64,000 nucleotides of DNA, from contig NZ_BMKC01000002.1 of the NCBI RefSeq assembly GCF_014643775.1, positions 62,001 to 126,000 on the forward strand, in the 5' to 3' direction. The notes below the pieces were generated by a model that had not been told where the DNA came from, made no database searches, and saw nothing but the letters and a program-made list of their open reading frames with translations. The DNA is from Arenimonas soli. Lineage in GTDB: Bacteria > Pseudomonadota > Gammaproteobacteria > Xanthomonadales > Xanthomonadaceae. Below, piece after piece: positions 11,173 to 19,542 of this stretch. Every line of letters starts with the position of its first letter. The first letter of the stretch is position 1. A program made the translations under genes and the position numbers.

Positions 11173-12095
11173 CGGCCGGCCAATGCCGGGCGGGCGTTGA
11201 GGTAGTCGGCGACCGGCAGGGCGCGGCCGCCGTCACGCTGCACCACCTTCAGGCGCAGCAGGCCGTCGCCGCAGGCAACGTCGATGCCGTCGCGGCCGGC
11301 GGCCACCACGGTGCCGGGCGCCTGGCCGGCGGCGCCAGGCAGCGCCTGCGCTTCGTGGATGCGAAGGCGTTCGCCGGCGAGCTGGGCTTCGGCGACGGGC
11401 CAGGGGTTGAAGGCGCGGACCGTGTTGGCCAGTTCGGCGGCGGGGCGCGTCCAATCCAGGCGGGCCTCGGCCTTGTCGAGCTTGTGGGCGTAGGTGACGC
11501 CCTCGGCCGGCTGCGGCTGCGGCACCGGGCGCATGCCGGCACGCAGCAGCTTCAGGCCGTCGGACAAGACTTCGGCACCCAGTTCGGACAGGCGGTCATG
11601 CAGTGAACCGCCCGTGTCGTGGTCGGAAACCGGCGTTGAAAGCGACAGCAGGACCGGGCCGGTATCCAGGCCCTTTTCCATCTGCATCAGGCAGACGCCG
11701 GTCTCGGTGTCGCCGGCGGCGATGGCGCGCTGGATCGGCGCGGCCCCGCGCCAGCGCGGCAGCAGCGAAGCGTGCACGTTCCAGCAGCCCTGGGCGGGGA
11801 TGTCGAGCACCGCCTGCGGCAGGATCAGCCCGTAGGCCACCACCACCATCAGGTCGGGTTCGAGCGCGCGCAGCTGGTCGCGGGCGGCCTGGGACTTGAA
11901 GTTTTCCGGCTGGAACACCGGCAGCTGGCGCGCCAGCGCTTCGACCTTCACCGGCGAGGGCGCGAGCTGGCGGCCGCGGCCGGCCGGGCGGTCGGGCTGG
12001 GTGTAGACGCCCACCACTTCGCCGCGCGCTGCGGCCGCACGCAGGCAGGGCACGGCGAAGGCCGGCGTGCCCGCGAAGACGATGCGAAGGGACAT
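11169..12095 (-). CDS. fmt: methionyl-tRNA formyltransferase
   Basis: Formylates Met-tRNA(fMet) with 10-formyl-tetrahydrofolate, the step before initiation. ATG at 12095 ([20 protein letters not shown]) gives 308 residues, close to the E. coli 315. The longer open frame upstream overlaps def and is not coding. Visible motifs are the catalytic segment around [20 protein letters not shown] (Asn-His and SLLPRWRG are family hallmarks) and the downstream D of the active site in [20 protein letters not shown]-terminal OB-fold domain (about 205-305) binds tRNA. It starts 2 bases after the def stop. Confidence 0.96.
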   Translation of the reverse strand: MSLRIVFAGTPAFAVPCLRAAAARGEVVGVYTQPDRPAGRGRQLAPSPVKVEALARQLPVFQPENFKSQAARDQLRALEPDLMVVVAYGLILPQAVLDIPAQGCWNVHASLLPRWRGAAPIQRAIAAGDTETGVCLMQMEKGLDTGPVLLSLSTPVSDHDTGGSLHDRLSELGAEVLSDGLKLLRAGMRPVPQPQPAEGVTYAHKLDKAEARLDWTRPAAELANTVRAFNPWPVAEAQLAGERLRIHEAQALPGAAGQAPGTVVAAGRDGIDVACGDGLLRLKVVQRDGGRALPVADYLNARPALAGR

Positions 12096-12097
12096 GG

Positions 12098-12607
12098 CTA
12101 GGCGGTGCTGGTTTCGCGCTGCTGCTTGGCGAGCTTCTTGCGAACCTGTTCGCGCTTGAGCGGCGAGAGATAGTCCACGAAGACCTTGCCGGCCAGGTGG
12201 TCCATTTCGTGCTGGATGCACACCGCCAGCAGGCCGTCGGCCTCGATCTCGAACGGCTTGCCGTCGCGATCCAGCGCCTTGACCCGCACCGAATTGGCGC
12301 GTTTGACGTCGGCATAGATGCCGGGCACCGACAGGCAGCCTTCCTGGTAGACCTGGTGGCCTTCGGCCGAGAGGATCTCGGGATTGATGAACACCATTGG
12401 CCGGCTCTGGTCTTCGCTTACGTCAAGGACGAGAAGGCGCTGGTGAACGTCGACCTGGGTCGCCGCCAGCCCGATGCCCGGGGCCGCGTACATGGTCTCG
12501 AACATATCGTCCACCAGGACCCGCAGGGTGTCGTCGACGGTTTCGACCGGCCTGGCGACCGTTCGAAGGCGGGGATCGGGGAATTCCAGGATAGGGAGCT
12601 TGGCCAT
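12098..12607 (-). CDS. def: peptide deformylase
   Basis: Removes the N-formyl group from nascent proteins using a bound metal (usually Fe2+). ATG at 12607 gives 169 residues, the standard length; an upstream in-frame start (12643) would add 12 residues that match nothing in the family. All three motifs are intact: GIGLAATQ (residues 44-51), EGCLS with metal ligand C91, and HEMDH with ligands H133 and H137 and catalytic E134. It is the first gene of the minus-strand run and is divergent from the LysM gene. A TATACT -10 lies about 50 bases upstream. Confidence 0.97.
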   Translation of the reverse strand: MAKLPILEFPDPRLRTVARPVETVDDTLRVLVDDMFETMYAAPGIGLAATQVDVHQRLLVLDVSEDQSRPMVFINPEILSAEGHQVYQEGCLSVPGIYADVKRANSVRVKALDRDGKPFEIEADGLLAVCIQHEMDHLAGKVFVDYLSPLKREQVRKKLAKQQRETSTA

Positions 12608-12657
12608 GGACGGAAAGATTGGGTACAAGGGCCCGGACCTCAAGGGGCCGGCACGAC

Positions 12658-12663
12658 AGTATA
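12658..12663 (-). promoter_or_regulatory. candidate -10 element for the def-fmt-rsmB run
   Basis: TATACT reads on the minus strand (AGTATA on plus) 50 bases before the def start, in the divergent gap shared with the LysM gene. A TTGCAA upstream is only 12 bases away, too close to be its -35. Supported by position and sequence only. Confidence 0.35.
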
Positions 12664-12675
12664 CCTCCGGCGGGC

Positions 12676-12706
12676 TTGCAATCCGGGGCCGGATTTGGGC
12701 TATAGT
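12676..12706 (+). promoter_or_regulatory. candidate promoter of the LysM gene
   Basis: TTGCAA (12676-12681) and TATAGT (12701-12706) are separated by 19 bases, 39 bases before the LysM start. The -10 is a 5/6 match to TATAAT; the spacer is two bases longer than optimal. The gap also carries a TATACT facing the other way for def, so this is a divergent promoter region. Confidence 0.4.
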
Positions 12707-12744
12707 CGCCCAACCTGTCCGGGGAAATCAGGTGGATAGCCGCC

Positions 12745-13851
12745 ATGCTTAAACGGCTTCTTGCAGTTACAGCTGCCATGTTGCTCACCTTCGCGGCGGC
12801 CGCTTTCGCGGCCGAACTTCGCGGAGACCACCCAACCACGTACGTGGTGAAGAGGGGTGACACCCTCTGGGACATCGCGGGGCGCTTCCTACAGAAGCCC
12901 TGGCTCTGGCCGGAAATCTGGCAGGCCAACCCGCAGGTGCAGAATCCGCACCTCATCTTCCCGGGCCAGGTCCTGAGCCTGGTCTATATCGACGGCGAGC
13001 CGCGCATCCGCGCTGATGGCCCGCGGGTCGGCGAGGCGGTGGACACCATCCCACTGTCGGAGATCGAGGCGCTGCTCAAGCACTTCACCGTGGTCGAAGA
13101 CCCCAAGGCGCTGCCTTACGTCATCGGCACCGAGGACGACCGTCTCTACGGCGTCGCCGGCCAGCTGATCTACGTGCGCGGCCTGCAGGGTGCGGCGCCG
13201 GGCATGGTGGTTGACCTGGCCCGTCCGGTGAACCTCTTCGGGGGCGGCAACAAGCGCAACCATCCGGGTGCCACCCCGCTCGACTTCCGCGGCGACCGCC
13301 ACCACTCGCACTGGACCGTGCCGGCTGGTTTCGGCGAAGCCACGGGCGAGAAGCTGGGCTACGAACTGGCCATCCACGCCACGGGTGAAGTGACCCGGGT
13401 GCAGGGTGAAGTGGCCACCGTGGTGCTGCGCGAGGAAGGCCGCGAAATCCGCGTCGGCGACCGCGTGCTGCCCTCCGAGGCCCAGCCCTACGACCTGCAG
13501 TTCCTGCCGCGCGCACCCGACCAGGTGCCGGCCAACGCCCGCATCATGGCGATTGCCGACGGCCTGCAGGCCGGCCCGAACCTGGTGGTGGCGATTTCGG
13601 CGGGCGCCCGCGACGGCATCCGCAACGGCCACGTGATGTCGATCTGGAACGAAGGCACCGTGGTGCCCGACACCGTCGCCCATCGCAGCGGCACGGCGGC
13701 GAAGGCCGACAAGGTGCAGCTGCCGGACGAGTTCGTCGGCAACCTGATGGTCTTCCGCACCTTCGACAAGGTCGCCTACGCGCTGGTGATGAACGGTATC
13801 CGGCCGGTTCGCCACGGCGACCTGCTCAAGCACCCGGACGCGACCGAATAA
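12745..13851 (+). CDS. secreted LysM peptidoglycan-binding domain protein
   Basis: Exported cell-wall protein of 368 residues. A signal peptide (about 1-23, MLKRLLAVTAAMLLTFAAAA then FAAE) is followed directly by one LysM domain (TYVVKRGDTLWDIAGRFLQ to PHLIFPGQVLSLVYI), which binds peptidoglycan or chitin-like glycans. The remaining ~270 residues are a beta-rich region with no catalytic motif that I recognise. A LysM protein between the def and dprA genes is a conserved gammaproteobacterial arrangement, and this one is of the usual length. Role in envelope maintenance is inferred; no enzyme activity is evident. Confidence 0.85.
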   Translation: MLKRLLAVTAAMLLTFAAAAFAAELRGDHPTTYVVKRGDTLWDIAGRFLQKPWLWPEIWQANPQVQNPHLIFPGQVLSLVYIDGEPRIRADGPRVGEAVDTIPLSEIEALLKHFTVVEDPKALPYVIGTEDDRLYGVAGQLIYVRGLQGAAPGMVVDLARPVNLFGGGNKRNHPGATPLDFRGDRHHSHWTVPAGFGEATGEKLGYELAIHATGEVTRVQGEVATVVLREEGREIRVGDRVLPSEAQPYDLQFLPRAPDQVPANARIMAIADGLQAGPNLVVAISAGARDGIRNGHVMSIWNEGTVVPDTVAHRSGTAAKADKVQLPDEFVGNLMVFRTFDKVAYALVMNGIRPVRHGDLLKHPDATE

Positions 13852-13879
13852 GCCGACGCCGGCTTCAGGGTTTTGCCTA

Positions 13880-13907
13880 CATCGCGGCGCCTCCGGGCGC
13901 CGCGATG
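13880..13907. repeat. GC-rich perfect inverted repeat upstream of dprA
   Basis: CATCGCGGCGC and GCGCCGCGATG (11-base arms, 6-base loop) form a strong hairpin between the LysM stop and the dprA start 11 bases downstream. No T-run follows on either strand, so it is not a standard intrinsic terminator. It occupies the place where a dprA ribosome-binding site would be. Confidence 0.6.
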
Positions 13908-13918
13908 CTGTCCGGGCC

Positions 13919-15052
13919 ATGGAAAACCAAGACGCCCTGCTGGTGCTGGCCCGCGCCAGGCTGCCCGACGCCCTGTTCCGGCACCTGCTGGCCGCCCACG
14001 CCGAACCCGCCGCCGCGCTCGCCGCCGCACGCCACGGCGCCGGCCTGCCGCTGGCCTGTCGCGAGGCCCTGGCCCGCCCTTGCCCGCGCCGGCTCGACGC
14101 CGACCGGGCCTGGCTGGACAAACCCGGGCGCCGGCTGCTGGCCTGGAACTCACCCGACTACCCGGCCCTGCTGCGACGCACGCCCTGGCCACCGGCGCTG
14201 CTGTTCCTGCACGGCGACCCAAGCCTGCTCTGGCACCCGCAGGTGGCCCTGGTCGGCAGCCGGCGGCCAAGCCCCGCGGGCCGCCAGCGCGCCCACGACT
14301 TCGCCGCCAACCTGGCCGGCGCCGGCTGGGCGGTCACCAGCGGCCTGGCTGAAGGCATCGACGCCGCCGCCCACGCCGGGGCCCTGGCGGTTGGTGGCCG
14401 CACCCTGGCCGTGGTCGGCACCGGTCTGGACCAGGCCTACCCGCCCGGCCATGCCGCCCTCATGGCGCGAATCGCGGCCGAAGGCCTGGTCCTGGGCGAA
14501 CACCCCCCCGGCACGCCGGCCATCGCCAGCCATTTCCCCAGCCGCAACCGGGTGGTGGCCGGTCTTTCGCTGGCGACGGTGGTGCTGGAGGCCGCCCTGC
14601 GCTCGGGCGCCCTGATCAGCGCCCGGCTGGCCGCCGAAGCCGGACGCGAAGTGTTCGCCCTGCCCGGCTCGGTGGACAACCCGGTGGCGCGCGGCTGCCA
14701 CCGGCTTATCCGCGAGGGCGCCACCCTGGTCGAATCCCCCGACCAGGTCATCGAGGCCCTGGAACCCCTGGCCGCCAGCCTCGCCGACGATCTGCGCAGT
14801 GCGCTGGGGGCCGCGGATACGGCGGCCCGCGACGCGCCGGGACAGCCCGCGGGCCGCTCAGCCGGCGGACAGCCAGGCGACAGCGCGAACCACAAGCGCT
14901 TGTGGTCGGCGCTGGGCCACGACCCCACCCCTTTGGATGAACTGGTCCGCCGCACAGGATTGACGGTGGCCGAACTGTCCTCCATGCTGCTGGTCATGGA
15001 GTTGGATGGGCGGGTGGTCGCCGACAATGGCCGCTTCGCCCGGCACCCCTGA
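13919..15052 (+). CDS. dprA: DNA-processing protein DprA (Smf)
   Basis: Cytoplasmic protein that binds incoming single-stranded DNA during natural transformation and loads RecA. It has 377 residues. The extended Rossmann domain carries its hallmarks: LVGSRRPSPAGRQ near residue 110, TSGLAEGIDAAAH (the S/TGxAxGID motif), HFPSRNRVVAGLS and EAALRSGALISARLA. The C-terminus has a DprA winged-helix (about 320-375, TPLDELVRRTGLTVAELSSM), separated by a Gly/Ala-rich linker. No Shine-Dalgarno is visible because a hairpin ends 11 bases before the ATG. It lies upstream of smg, as in E. coli. Confidence 0.93.
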   Translation: MENQDALLVLARARLPDALFRHLLAAHAEPAAALAAARHGAGLPLACREALARPCPRRLDADRAWLDKPGRRLLAWNSPDYPALLRRTPWPPALLFLHGDPSLLWHPQVALVGSRRPSPAGRQRAHDFAANLAGAGWAVTSGLAEGIDAAAHAGALAVGGRTLAVVGTGLDQAYPPGHAALMARIAAEGLVLGEHPPGTPAIASHFPSRNRVVAGLSLATVVLEAALRSGALISARLAAEAGREVFALPGSVDNPVARGCHRLIREGATLVESPDQVIEALEPLAASLADDLRSALGAADTAARDAPGQPAGRSAGGQPGDSANHKRLWSALGHDPTPLDELVRRTGLTVAELSSMLLVMELDGRVVADNGRFARHP

Positions 15053-15088
15053 CCTTCCCATCGCGCCGCCTGGCGCAGGCTGAGGGTA

Positions 15089-15562
15089 ATGAAAGAGACC
15101 ATACTGGATGTCCTGCTGTACCTGTTCGAACACTACTTCTACGACGACCCCGACGCCGTCCGGGACCGCGACTCGCTCCAGAACGGCCTGATCCAGGCCG
15201 GTTTCAGCCCTTCCGAGATCAACAAGGCCTTCGACTGGCTCGACGAACTGGCGCGCCAGCGGCCGGCCGTGGCCACGCCGCGGCTGCAGGTGCCGGTGCG
15301 GGTGTATTCGGAGCCCGAGCTCGATCGCCTGGACGCCGAGTGCCGCGGGTTCCTGATGTTCCTCGAGCAAAGCGGCGTCATTGATGCCGACCAGCGCGAA
15401 CTGGTCGTGGACCGGGTCATGGCCCTGGACCAGGACGAAGTGGACGTGGACGACATCAAGTGGGTGGTGCTGATGGTGCTGTTCAACCAGCCCGGTTCCG
15501 AGGCCGCCTACGCCTGGATGGAAAGCCAGATGTTCGAGGATGAGCCCGAACCCGTTCACTGA
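15089..15562 (+). CDS. smg: DUF494 family protein Smg
   Basis: Protein of 157 residues, the normal family size, beginning [20 protein letters not shown], a highly conserved opening. It is all-helical and strongly acidic. Its biochemical role is not established; the gene sits next to dprA and topA in many gammaproteobacteria, as here. A Shine-Dalgarno-like GAGGGTA lies just before the ATG. An intrinsic terminator follows at 15591. Confidence 0.93.
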   Translation: MKETILDVLLYLFEHYFYDDPDAVRDRDSLQNGLIQAGFSPSEINKAFDWLDELARQRPAVATPRLQVPVRVYSEPELDRLDAECRGFLMFLEQSGVIDADQRELVVDRVMALDQDEVDVDDIKWVVLMVLFNQPGSEAAYAWMESQMFEDEPEPVH

Positions 15563-15590
15563 ACCGCGTTTCGCGTTTACCCTTGTGAAG

Positions 15591-15615
15591 ACGCCCGGCA
15601 TGGCCGGGCGTTTTT
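15591..15615 (+). terminator. intrinsic terminator after smg
   Basis: A 9-base GC-rich stem (ACGCCCGGC / GCCGGGCGT) with a 3-base loop runs straight into TTTTT. It ends the dprA-smg transcript and separates it from the GYF-RDD gene that starts 40 bases later. Confidence 0.85.
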
Positions 15616-15655
15616 CATTTGCACGGGGCGCGGCGCGCCGGGGAGCCAGGGAACG

Positions 15656-16819
15656 ATGAACGCGTGGTACTACGTGGATGCCGGCCACAACCGGCAGGGA
15701 CCGGTTTCCGACGAGGACCTGGCCGTGGCCTTCCGCCAGGGCCGCGTCAACCGCGACACCCTGGTCTGGCGCGACGGGCTGCCCCAGTGGGTGCCGCTGG
15801 AACGCCACCTGGCCGAACTGCCGGCGCCGCCGCCCACCCTTCCGGCCAGCGATGCCGCCGCCGGTTTCCCGGCCGGCGTGATTCCGCCGGCGGCCCAGGG
15901 CAACGCCGACCCCAACGACGTCGTCGACGCCGGTTTCATCCGCCGCCTGGGCGCCTACCTGATCGATTCGATGTTGATCGGCAGCGTGTATTACGTGGTG
16001 CTGATGGTGGGCATGGTGGCGGTGGCCATCGTGGCCGCTGGCCAGGATTTCGAAGGCGACGGCTTCATAGTCGGGATGGTGCTGGTGTACCTGATCTACC
16101 CCGTGCTCAGCCTGGCCTATTACGCCGGCATGGAGTCCTCGAAGCTGCAGGCCACCGTCGGCAAGCTGGCGCTGGGAATCAAGGTCGTCGACAGTCGGGG
16201 CCGGCGACTTGGTTTTGGCCGCGCAACGGCCCGCTGGGCCGGCTCCATCGTGTCCTACCTGATTCTCTACATCGGCTTTTTCATGGCCGGCTGGACCCGC
16301 CGCAAGCAGGCCCTGCACGACCTGATGGCCGGCACCTTCGTGGTCGACAAATGGGCCTACACGGACCAGCCCGGGCGCCAGGTGCGCGAGCTCAATGGCT
16401 GCCTGGTCGCCGTGGTGGCCGGCGTGGTCGCCATGGGCGCGCTGGCGGTGGTGGGCATCCTGGCCGCGATATCGGTGCCGGCCTACCAGGACTACGTCGT
16501 GCGCTCGCGGGTGGTCGCTGCCCAGGCCGAAGGTGCCGCGGCCGCCCGGCGGGTGGCCGAATTCCGGGCCCAGACCGACCGCTGCCCCCGGGACGGGGCC
16601 GAATTGGGCCTGGCGGCCCCCAGCAGCGCCGACATCCAGGAAATCCTGGTCATCGAGAACCCCGACGGCACCTGCGAGATCGCCGTGACCCTGCGCGACG
16701 TGGACGGGCTTGGCGGCGCTGCCAGCGGGGTCCTGTACGTGGGCCAGGACCCCGAGGGGGCCGGAACCTGCAGCGCCGAAGGCATCCCGGACCGGCTTCT
16801 GCCAAGCGCCTGCAAGTGA
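15656..16819 (+). CDS. GYF_2-RDD-pilin-like fusion membrane protein
   Basis: Protein of 387 residues with three recognisable parts. Residues 3-52 are a GYF_2 domain (WYYVDAGHNRQGPVSDEDL and WRDGLPQWVPL). After a Pro-rich linker, residues 92-232 form an RDD membrane domain (GFIRRLGAYLIDSMLIGSVY, with the R and two D positions, and four hydrophobic helices). Residues 250-285 are a further helix that reads like the type IV pilin alpha-1 segment (VVGILAAISVPAYQDYVVRS), followed by a ~100-residue soluble tail with three cysteines (C336, C373 and C386 approximately) like a minor-pilin globular domain. There is no prepilin leader because the helix is internal, so PilD processing is not expected. Function unknown; GYF_2 and RDD proteins are generally linked to membrane trafficking or transport. 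Confidence 0.85.
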   Translation: MNAWYYVDAGHNRQGPVSDEDLAVAFRQGRVNRDTLVWRDGLPQWVPLERHLAELPAPPPTLPASDAAAGFPAGVIPPAAQGNADPNDVVDAGFIRRLGAYLIDSMLIGSVYYVVLMVGMVAVAIVAAGQDFEGDGFIVGMVLVYLIYPVLSLAYYAGMESSKLQATVGKLALGIKVVDSRGRRLGFGRATARWAGSIVSYLILYIGFFMAGWTRRKQALHDLMAGTFVVDKWAYTDQPGRQVRELNGCLVAVVAGVVAMGALAVVGILAAISVPAYQDYVVRSRVVAAQAEGAAAARRVAEFRAQTDRCPRDGAELGLAAPSSADIQEILVIENPDGTCEIAVTLRDVDGLGGAASGVLYVGQDPEGAGTCSAEGIPDRLLPSACK

Positions 16820-16850
16820 ACGGCGCGGCACCCCCGGCCCGGGCCCTTGC

Positions 16851-16881
16851 TTGACAGGCCCGGCCGGAGTGGTGCCTTAAT
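16851..16881 (+). promoter_or_regulatory. candidate topA promoter
   Basis: A perfect TTGACA (16851-16856) lies 19 bases before CTTAAT (16876-16881), in the 148-base gap upstream of topA. The spacer is long for sigma-70, which is compatible with a supercoiling-sensitive promoter, but that is inference. A GGCCCGCG/CGCGGGCC hairpin at 16897-16917 follows in the leader. Confidence 0.4.
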
Positions 16882-16967
16882 GAAAAAAGACCCCCCGGCC
16901 CGCGTTCCCCGCGGGCCTCGCCATCTGGGCGGCCCGAAAGCGGGTCCGCCCTGGAGCAAGCACCGGC

Positions 16968-19463
16968 ATGGCCAAGAACCTCCTCATCGTCGAATCGCCC
17001 GCCAAGGCCAAGACGATCAACAAGTACCTGGGCAAGGACTTCCACGTCCTGGCCTCGTACGGCCACGTCCGTGACCTGGTCCCCAAGGAAGGCGCGGTGG
17101 ACCCGGAGAACGGGTTCGCGATGCGCTACGAGCTGATCGAGAAGAACCAGAAACACGTCGAGGCCATCGCCAAGGCCGCCAAGGCCGCCGACGCCATCTA
17201 CCTGGCCACCGACCCGGATCGCGAGGGCGAGGCCATCAGCTGGCACATCTCCGAGATCCTCAAGGAACGCGGCCTGCTCAAGGACCGCGCCCTGCACCGG
17301 GTGGTGTTCACCGAAATCACGCCGCGCGCCATCCGCGCCGCCGTGGACAACCCGCGCCAGGTCGCCGGCGACCTGGTGGACGCCCAGCAGGCCCGGCGCG
17401 CGCTGGACTACCTGGTGGGCTTCAACCTCTCGCCGGTGCTGTGGCGCAAGGTGCAGCGCGGCCTGTCGGCCGGTCGCGTGCAGTCGCCGGCGCTGCGCAT
17501 GATCGTCGAGCGCGAGGAAGAGATCGAAGCCTTCGTGCCGCGCGAGTACTGGAGCGTCGAAGCCGAGATGAACCACCCGCAGCAGGGCTTCACCGCCCGG
17601 CTGGTGAAGCTCGACGGCAAGAAGTTCGAGCAGTTCACGCTGACCAATACCGAAGACGCCCAGGCCGCCCGCGAGCGCCTGGTCAAGGCCGCCGGCGATG
17701 CGCTGCGGGTCACCGACGTCATCAGCAAGGAACGCAAGCGCCGCCCGGCGCCGCCCTTCATTACCTCCACGCTGCAGCAGGAAGCCGCGCGCAAGCTCGG
17801 CTTCACCACCTCGCGCACCATGCGCGTGGCGCAGAAGCTGTACGAAGGCATGGCGATCGGCGAAGAAGGCACCGTCGGCCTGATCAGCTACATGCGTACC
17901 GACTCGGTCAGCCTTTCCGTGGACGCGGTGTCGGAAATCCGTGACGTCATCGCCCGCGATTTCGGCACCCAGGCGGTGCCGGACAAGCCCAACGAATACA
18001 AGTCCAAGTCCAAGAACGCCCAGGAAGCGCACGAGGCCATCCGCCCGACCTCGGCCCTGCGCACGCCGGCCTCGGTGGCCAAGTACCTCGACGACGACGG
18101 CCGCCGCCTTTACGAACTGATCTGGAAGCGCACCGTCGCCTGCCAGATGGTGCCCGCCACCCTGAACACCGTGTCGGTGGAACTGGCGGCCGGCAGCGAA
18201 CACGGCTTCCGCGCCAGCGGCACCACCGTCATCGACCCGGGCTTCCTGGCCGTGTACGAAGAGGGCAAGGACCAGAAGGCCGCCGAGGACGACGACGAAG
18301 GCCGCAAGCTGCCGCCGATGAAAACCGGCCAGACCGTGCCGCTGGGCAGCATCCATACCGACCAGCACTTCACCGAGCCGCCGCCGCGCTTCTCGGAGGC
18401 CTCGCTGGTGAAGGCGCTGGAGGAATACGGCATCGGCCGCCCGTCCACCTACGCCAGCATCATCCAGGTGCTGCAGGGCCGCGAGTACGTGTACCTGGAC
18501 AACCGGCGCTTCCGGCCCAGCGACGTCGGCCGCGCGGTGGCCAACTTCCTGACCAGCCATTTCACGCAGTACGTGGACTACGACTTCACCGCCAAGCTCG
18601 AGGACGAGCTTGATTCGGTGGCTGCCGGTGAAAGCGCCTGGGTGCCGCTGATGGAACGGTTCTGGAAGCCGTTCAAGACCATGGTCGAGGAAAAAAGCGA
18701 ATCGGTGGACCGTTCCGAAGCCACCGGCGCGCGCCAGCTGGGCACCGACCCCAAGTCGGGCAAGCCGGTGTCGGTGCGCCTGGGCCGCTACGGGCCCTAC
18801 GCCCAGATCGGCCACATGGACGACGAGGAAAAACCCAAGTTCGCCTCGCTGCGCCCGGGCACCAGCATGCACACCATCACCCTGGAAGAAGCGCTGCCGC
18901 TGTTCGACCTGCCGCGCACCCTGGGCGAGATGGACGACAAGCCGGTGACGGTGGCGATCGGCCGCTTCGGCCCCTTCGCCAAGCGCGGTGACACCTATGC
19001 CTCGCTGGGCAAGGAAGACGACCCGTACAAGATCAGCTTCGAACGCGCGGTCGAGCTGATCCGCGCCAAGGAAGAGATGATCGCCAACCGCACCATCAAG
19101 ACCTTCGAAGGCACCGACATCCAGGTGCTCAACGGGCGGTACGGCCCGTACATCACCGACGGCGAGAAGAACGGCAAGATCCCCAAGGACCGCGACCCCG
19201 CCAGCCTGACCCAGGCCGAGTGCGAAGCCCTGCTGGCCGAGGGCAAGCCGGTGCGCAAGGGCGGCCGCTTCGGCAAGAAGGCCGCGGCCAAGAAGGCGCC
19301 TGCGAAGAAGGCGGCGAAGAAGGCGTCGGATAACACCGCGGCGCCCGCGAAGAAGACGGCCAAGAAGGCCACCAAGAAGGCGGCGAAAAAGGCTACGAAA
19401 AAGGCCGCGGTGAAGAAGACCGCGAAGAAGGCCGTGAAGAAGGCCGCCGCCAGGGCTAGCTGA
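16968..19463 (+). CDS. topA: DNA topoisomerase I with Lys/Ala-rich tail
   Basis: Type IA topoisomerase that relaxes negative supercoils, 831 residues. The Toprim domain opens the protein (LLIVESPAKAKTINKYLG, with the DPDREGEAISWH metal-binding motif near residue 82). The catalytic tyrosine is in LISYMRTDSVSLS (near residue 308). Domain II/III follow, then C-terminal topoisomerase repeats (RYGPYAQIG, RFGPFAKRG and RYGPYITDG). Unlike E. coli TopA there are no CxxC zinc ribbons. Instead, the last ~70 residues are an unstructured tail of KKA/KKAAKKAT-type repeats, like the basic tails of actinobacterial TopA and of H1-like proteins. Confidence 0.97.
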   Translation: MAKNLLIVESPAKAKTINKYLGKDFHVLASYGHVRDLVPKEGAVDPENGFAMRYELIEKNQKHVEAIAKAAKAADAIYLATDPDREGEAISWHISEILKERGLLKDRALHRVVFTEITPRAIRAAVDNPRQVAGDLVDAQQARRALDYLVGFNLSPVLWRKVQRGLSAGRVQSPALRMIVEREEEIEAFVPREYWSVEAEMNHPQQGFTARLVKLDGKKFEQFTLTNTEDAQAARERLVKAAGDALRVTDVISKERKRRPAPPFITSTLQQEAARKLGFTTSRTMRVAQKLYEGMAIGEEGTVGLISYMRTDSVSLSVDAVSEIRDVIARDFGTQAVPDKPNEYKSKSKNAQEAHEAIRPTSALRTPASVAKYLDDDGRRLYELIWKRTVACQMVPATLNTVSVELAAGSEHGFRASGTTVIDPGFLAVYEEGKDQKAAEDDDEGRKLPPMKTGQTVPLGSIHTDQHFTEPPPRFSEASLVKALEEYGIGRPSTYASIIQVLQGREYVYLDNRRFRPSDVGRAVANFLTSHFTQYVDYDFTAKLEDELDSVAAGESAWVPLMERFWKPFKTMVEEKSESVDRSEATGARQLGTDPKSGKPVSVRLGRYGPYAQIGHMDDEEKPKFASLRPGTSMHTITLEEALPLFDLPRTLGEMDDKPVTVAIGRFGPFAKRGDTYASLGKEDDPYKISFERAVELIRAKEEMIANRTIKTFEGTDIQVLNGRYGPYITDGEKNGKIPKDRDPASLTQAECEALLAEGKPVRKGGRFGKKAAAKKAPAKKAAKKASDNTAAPAKKTAKKATKKAAKKATKKAAVKKTAKKAVKKAAARAS

Positions 19464-19542
19464 ACCGACGCCGCCAACTGCATTGCATCCCGCCCGGCAG
19501 GGACTAAACTGCCGGGACCGTGCTTGTGAGCTGGAGCGACCC

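Noticed and set aside
16897-16917. GGCCCGCG/CGCGGGCC hairpin in the topA leader as a terminator or riboswitch
   Set aside because: No T-run on the coding strand and no known riboswitch pattern. Recorded only as a leader feature.
19493-19516. CCCGGCAG/CTGCCGGG hairpin between topA and the protease gene
   Set aside because: No T-run follows and it is close to the downstream gene's leader. It could be an ordinary GC-rich dyad, so it is not called a terminator.
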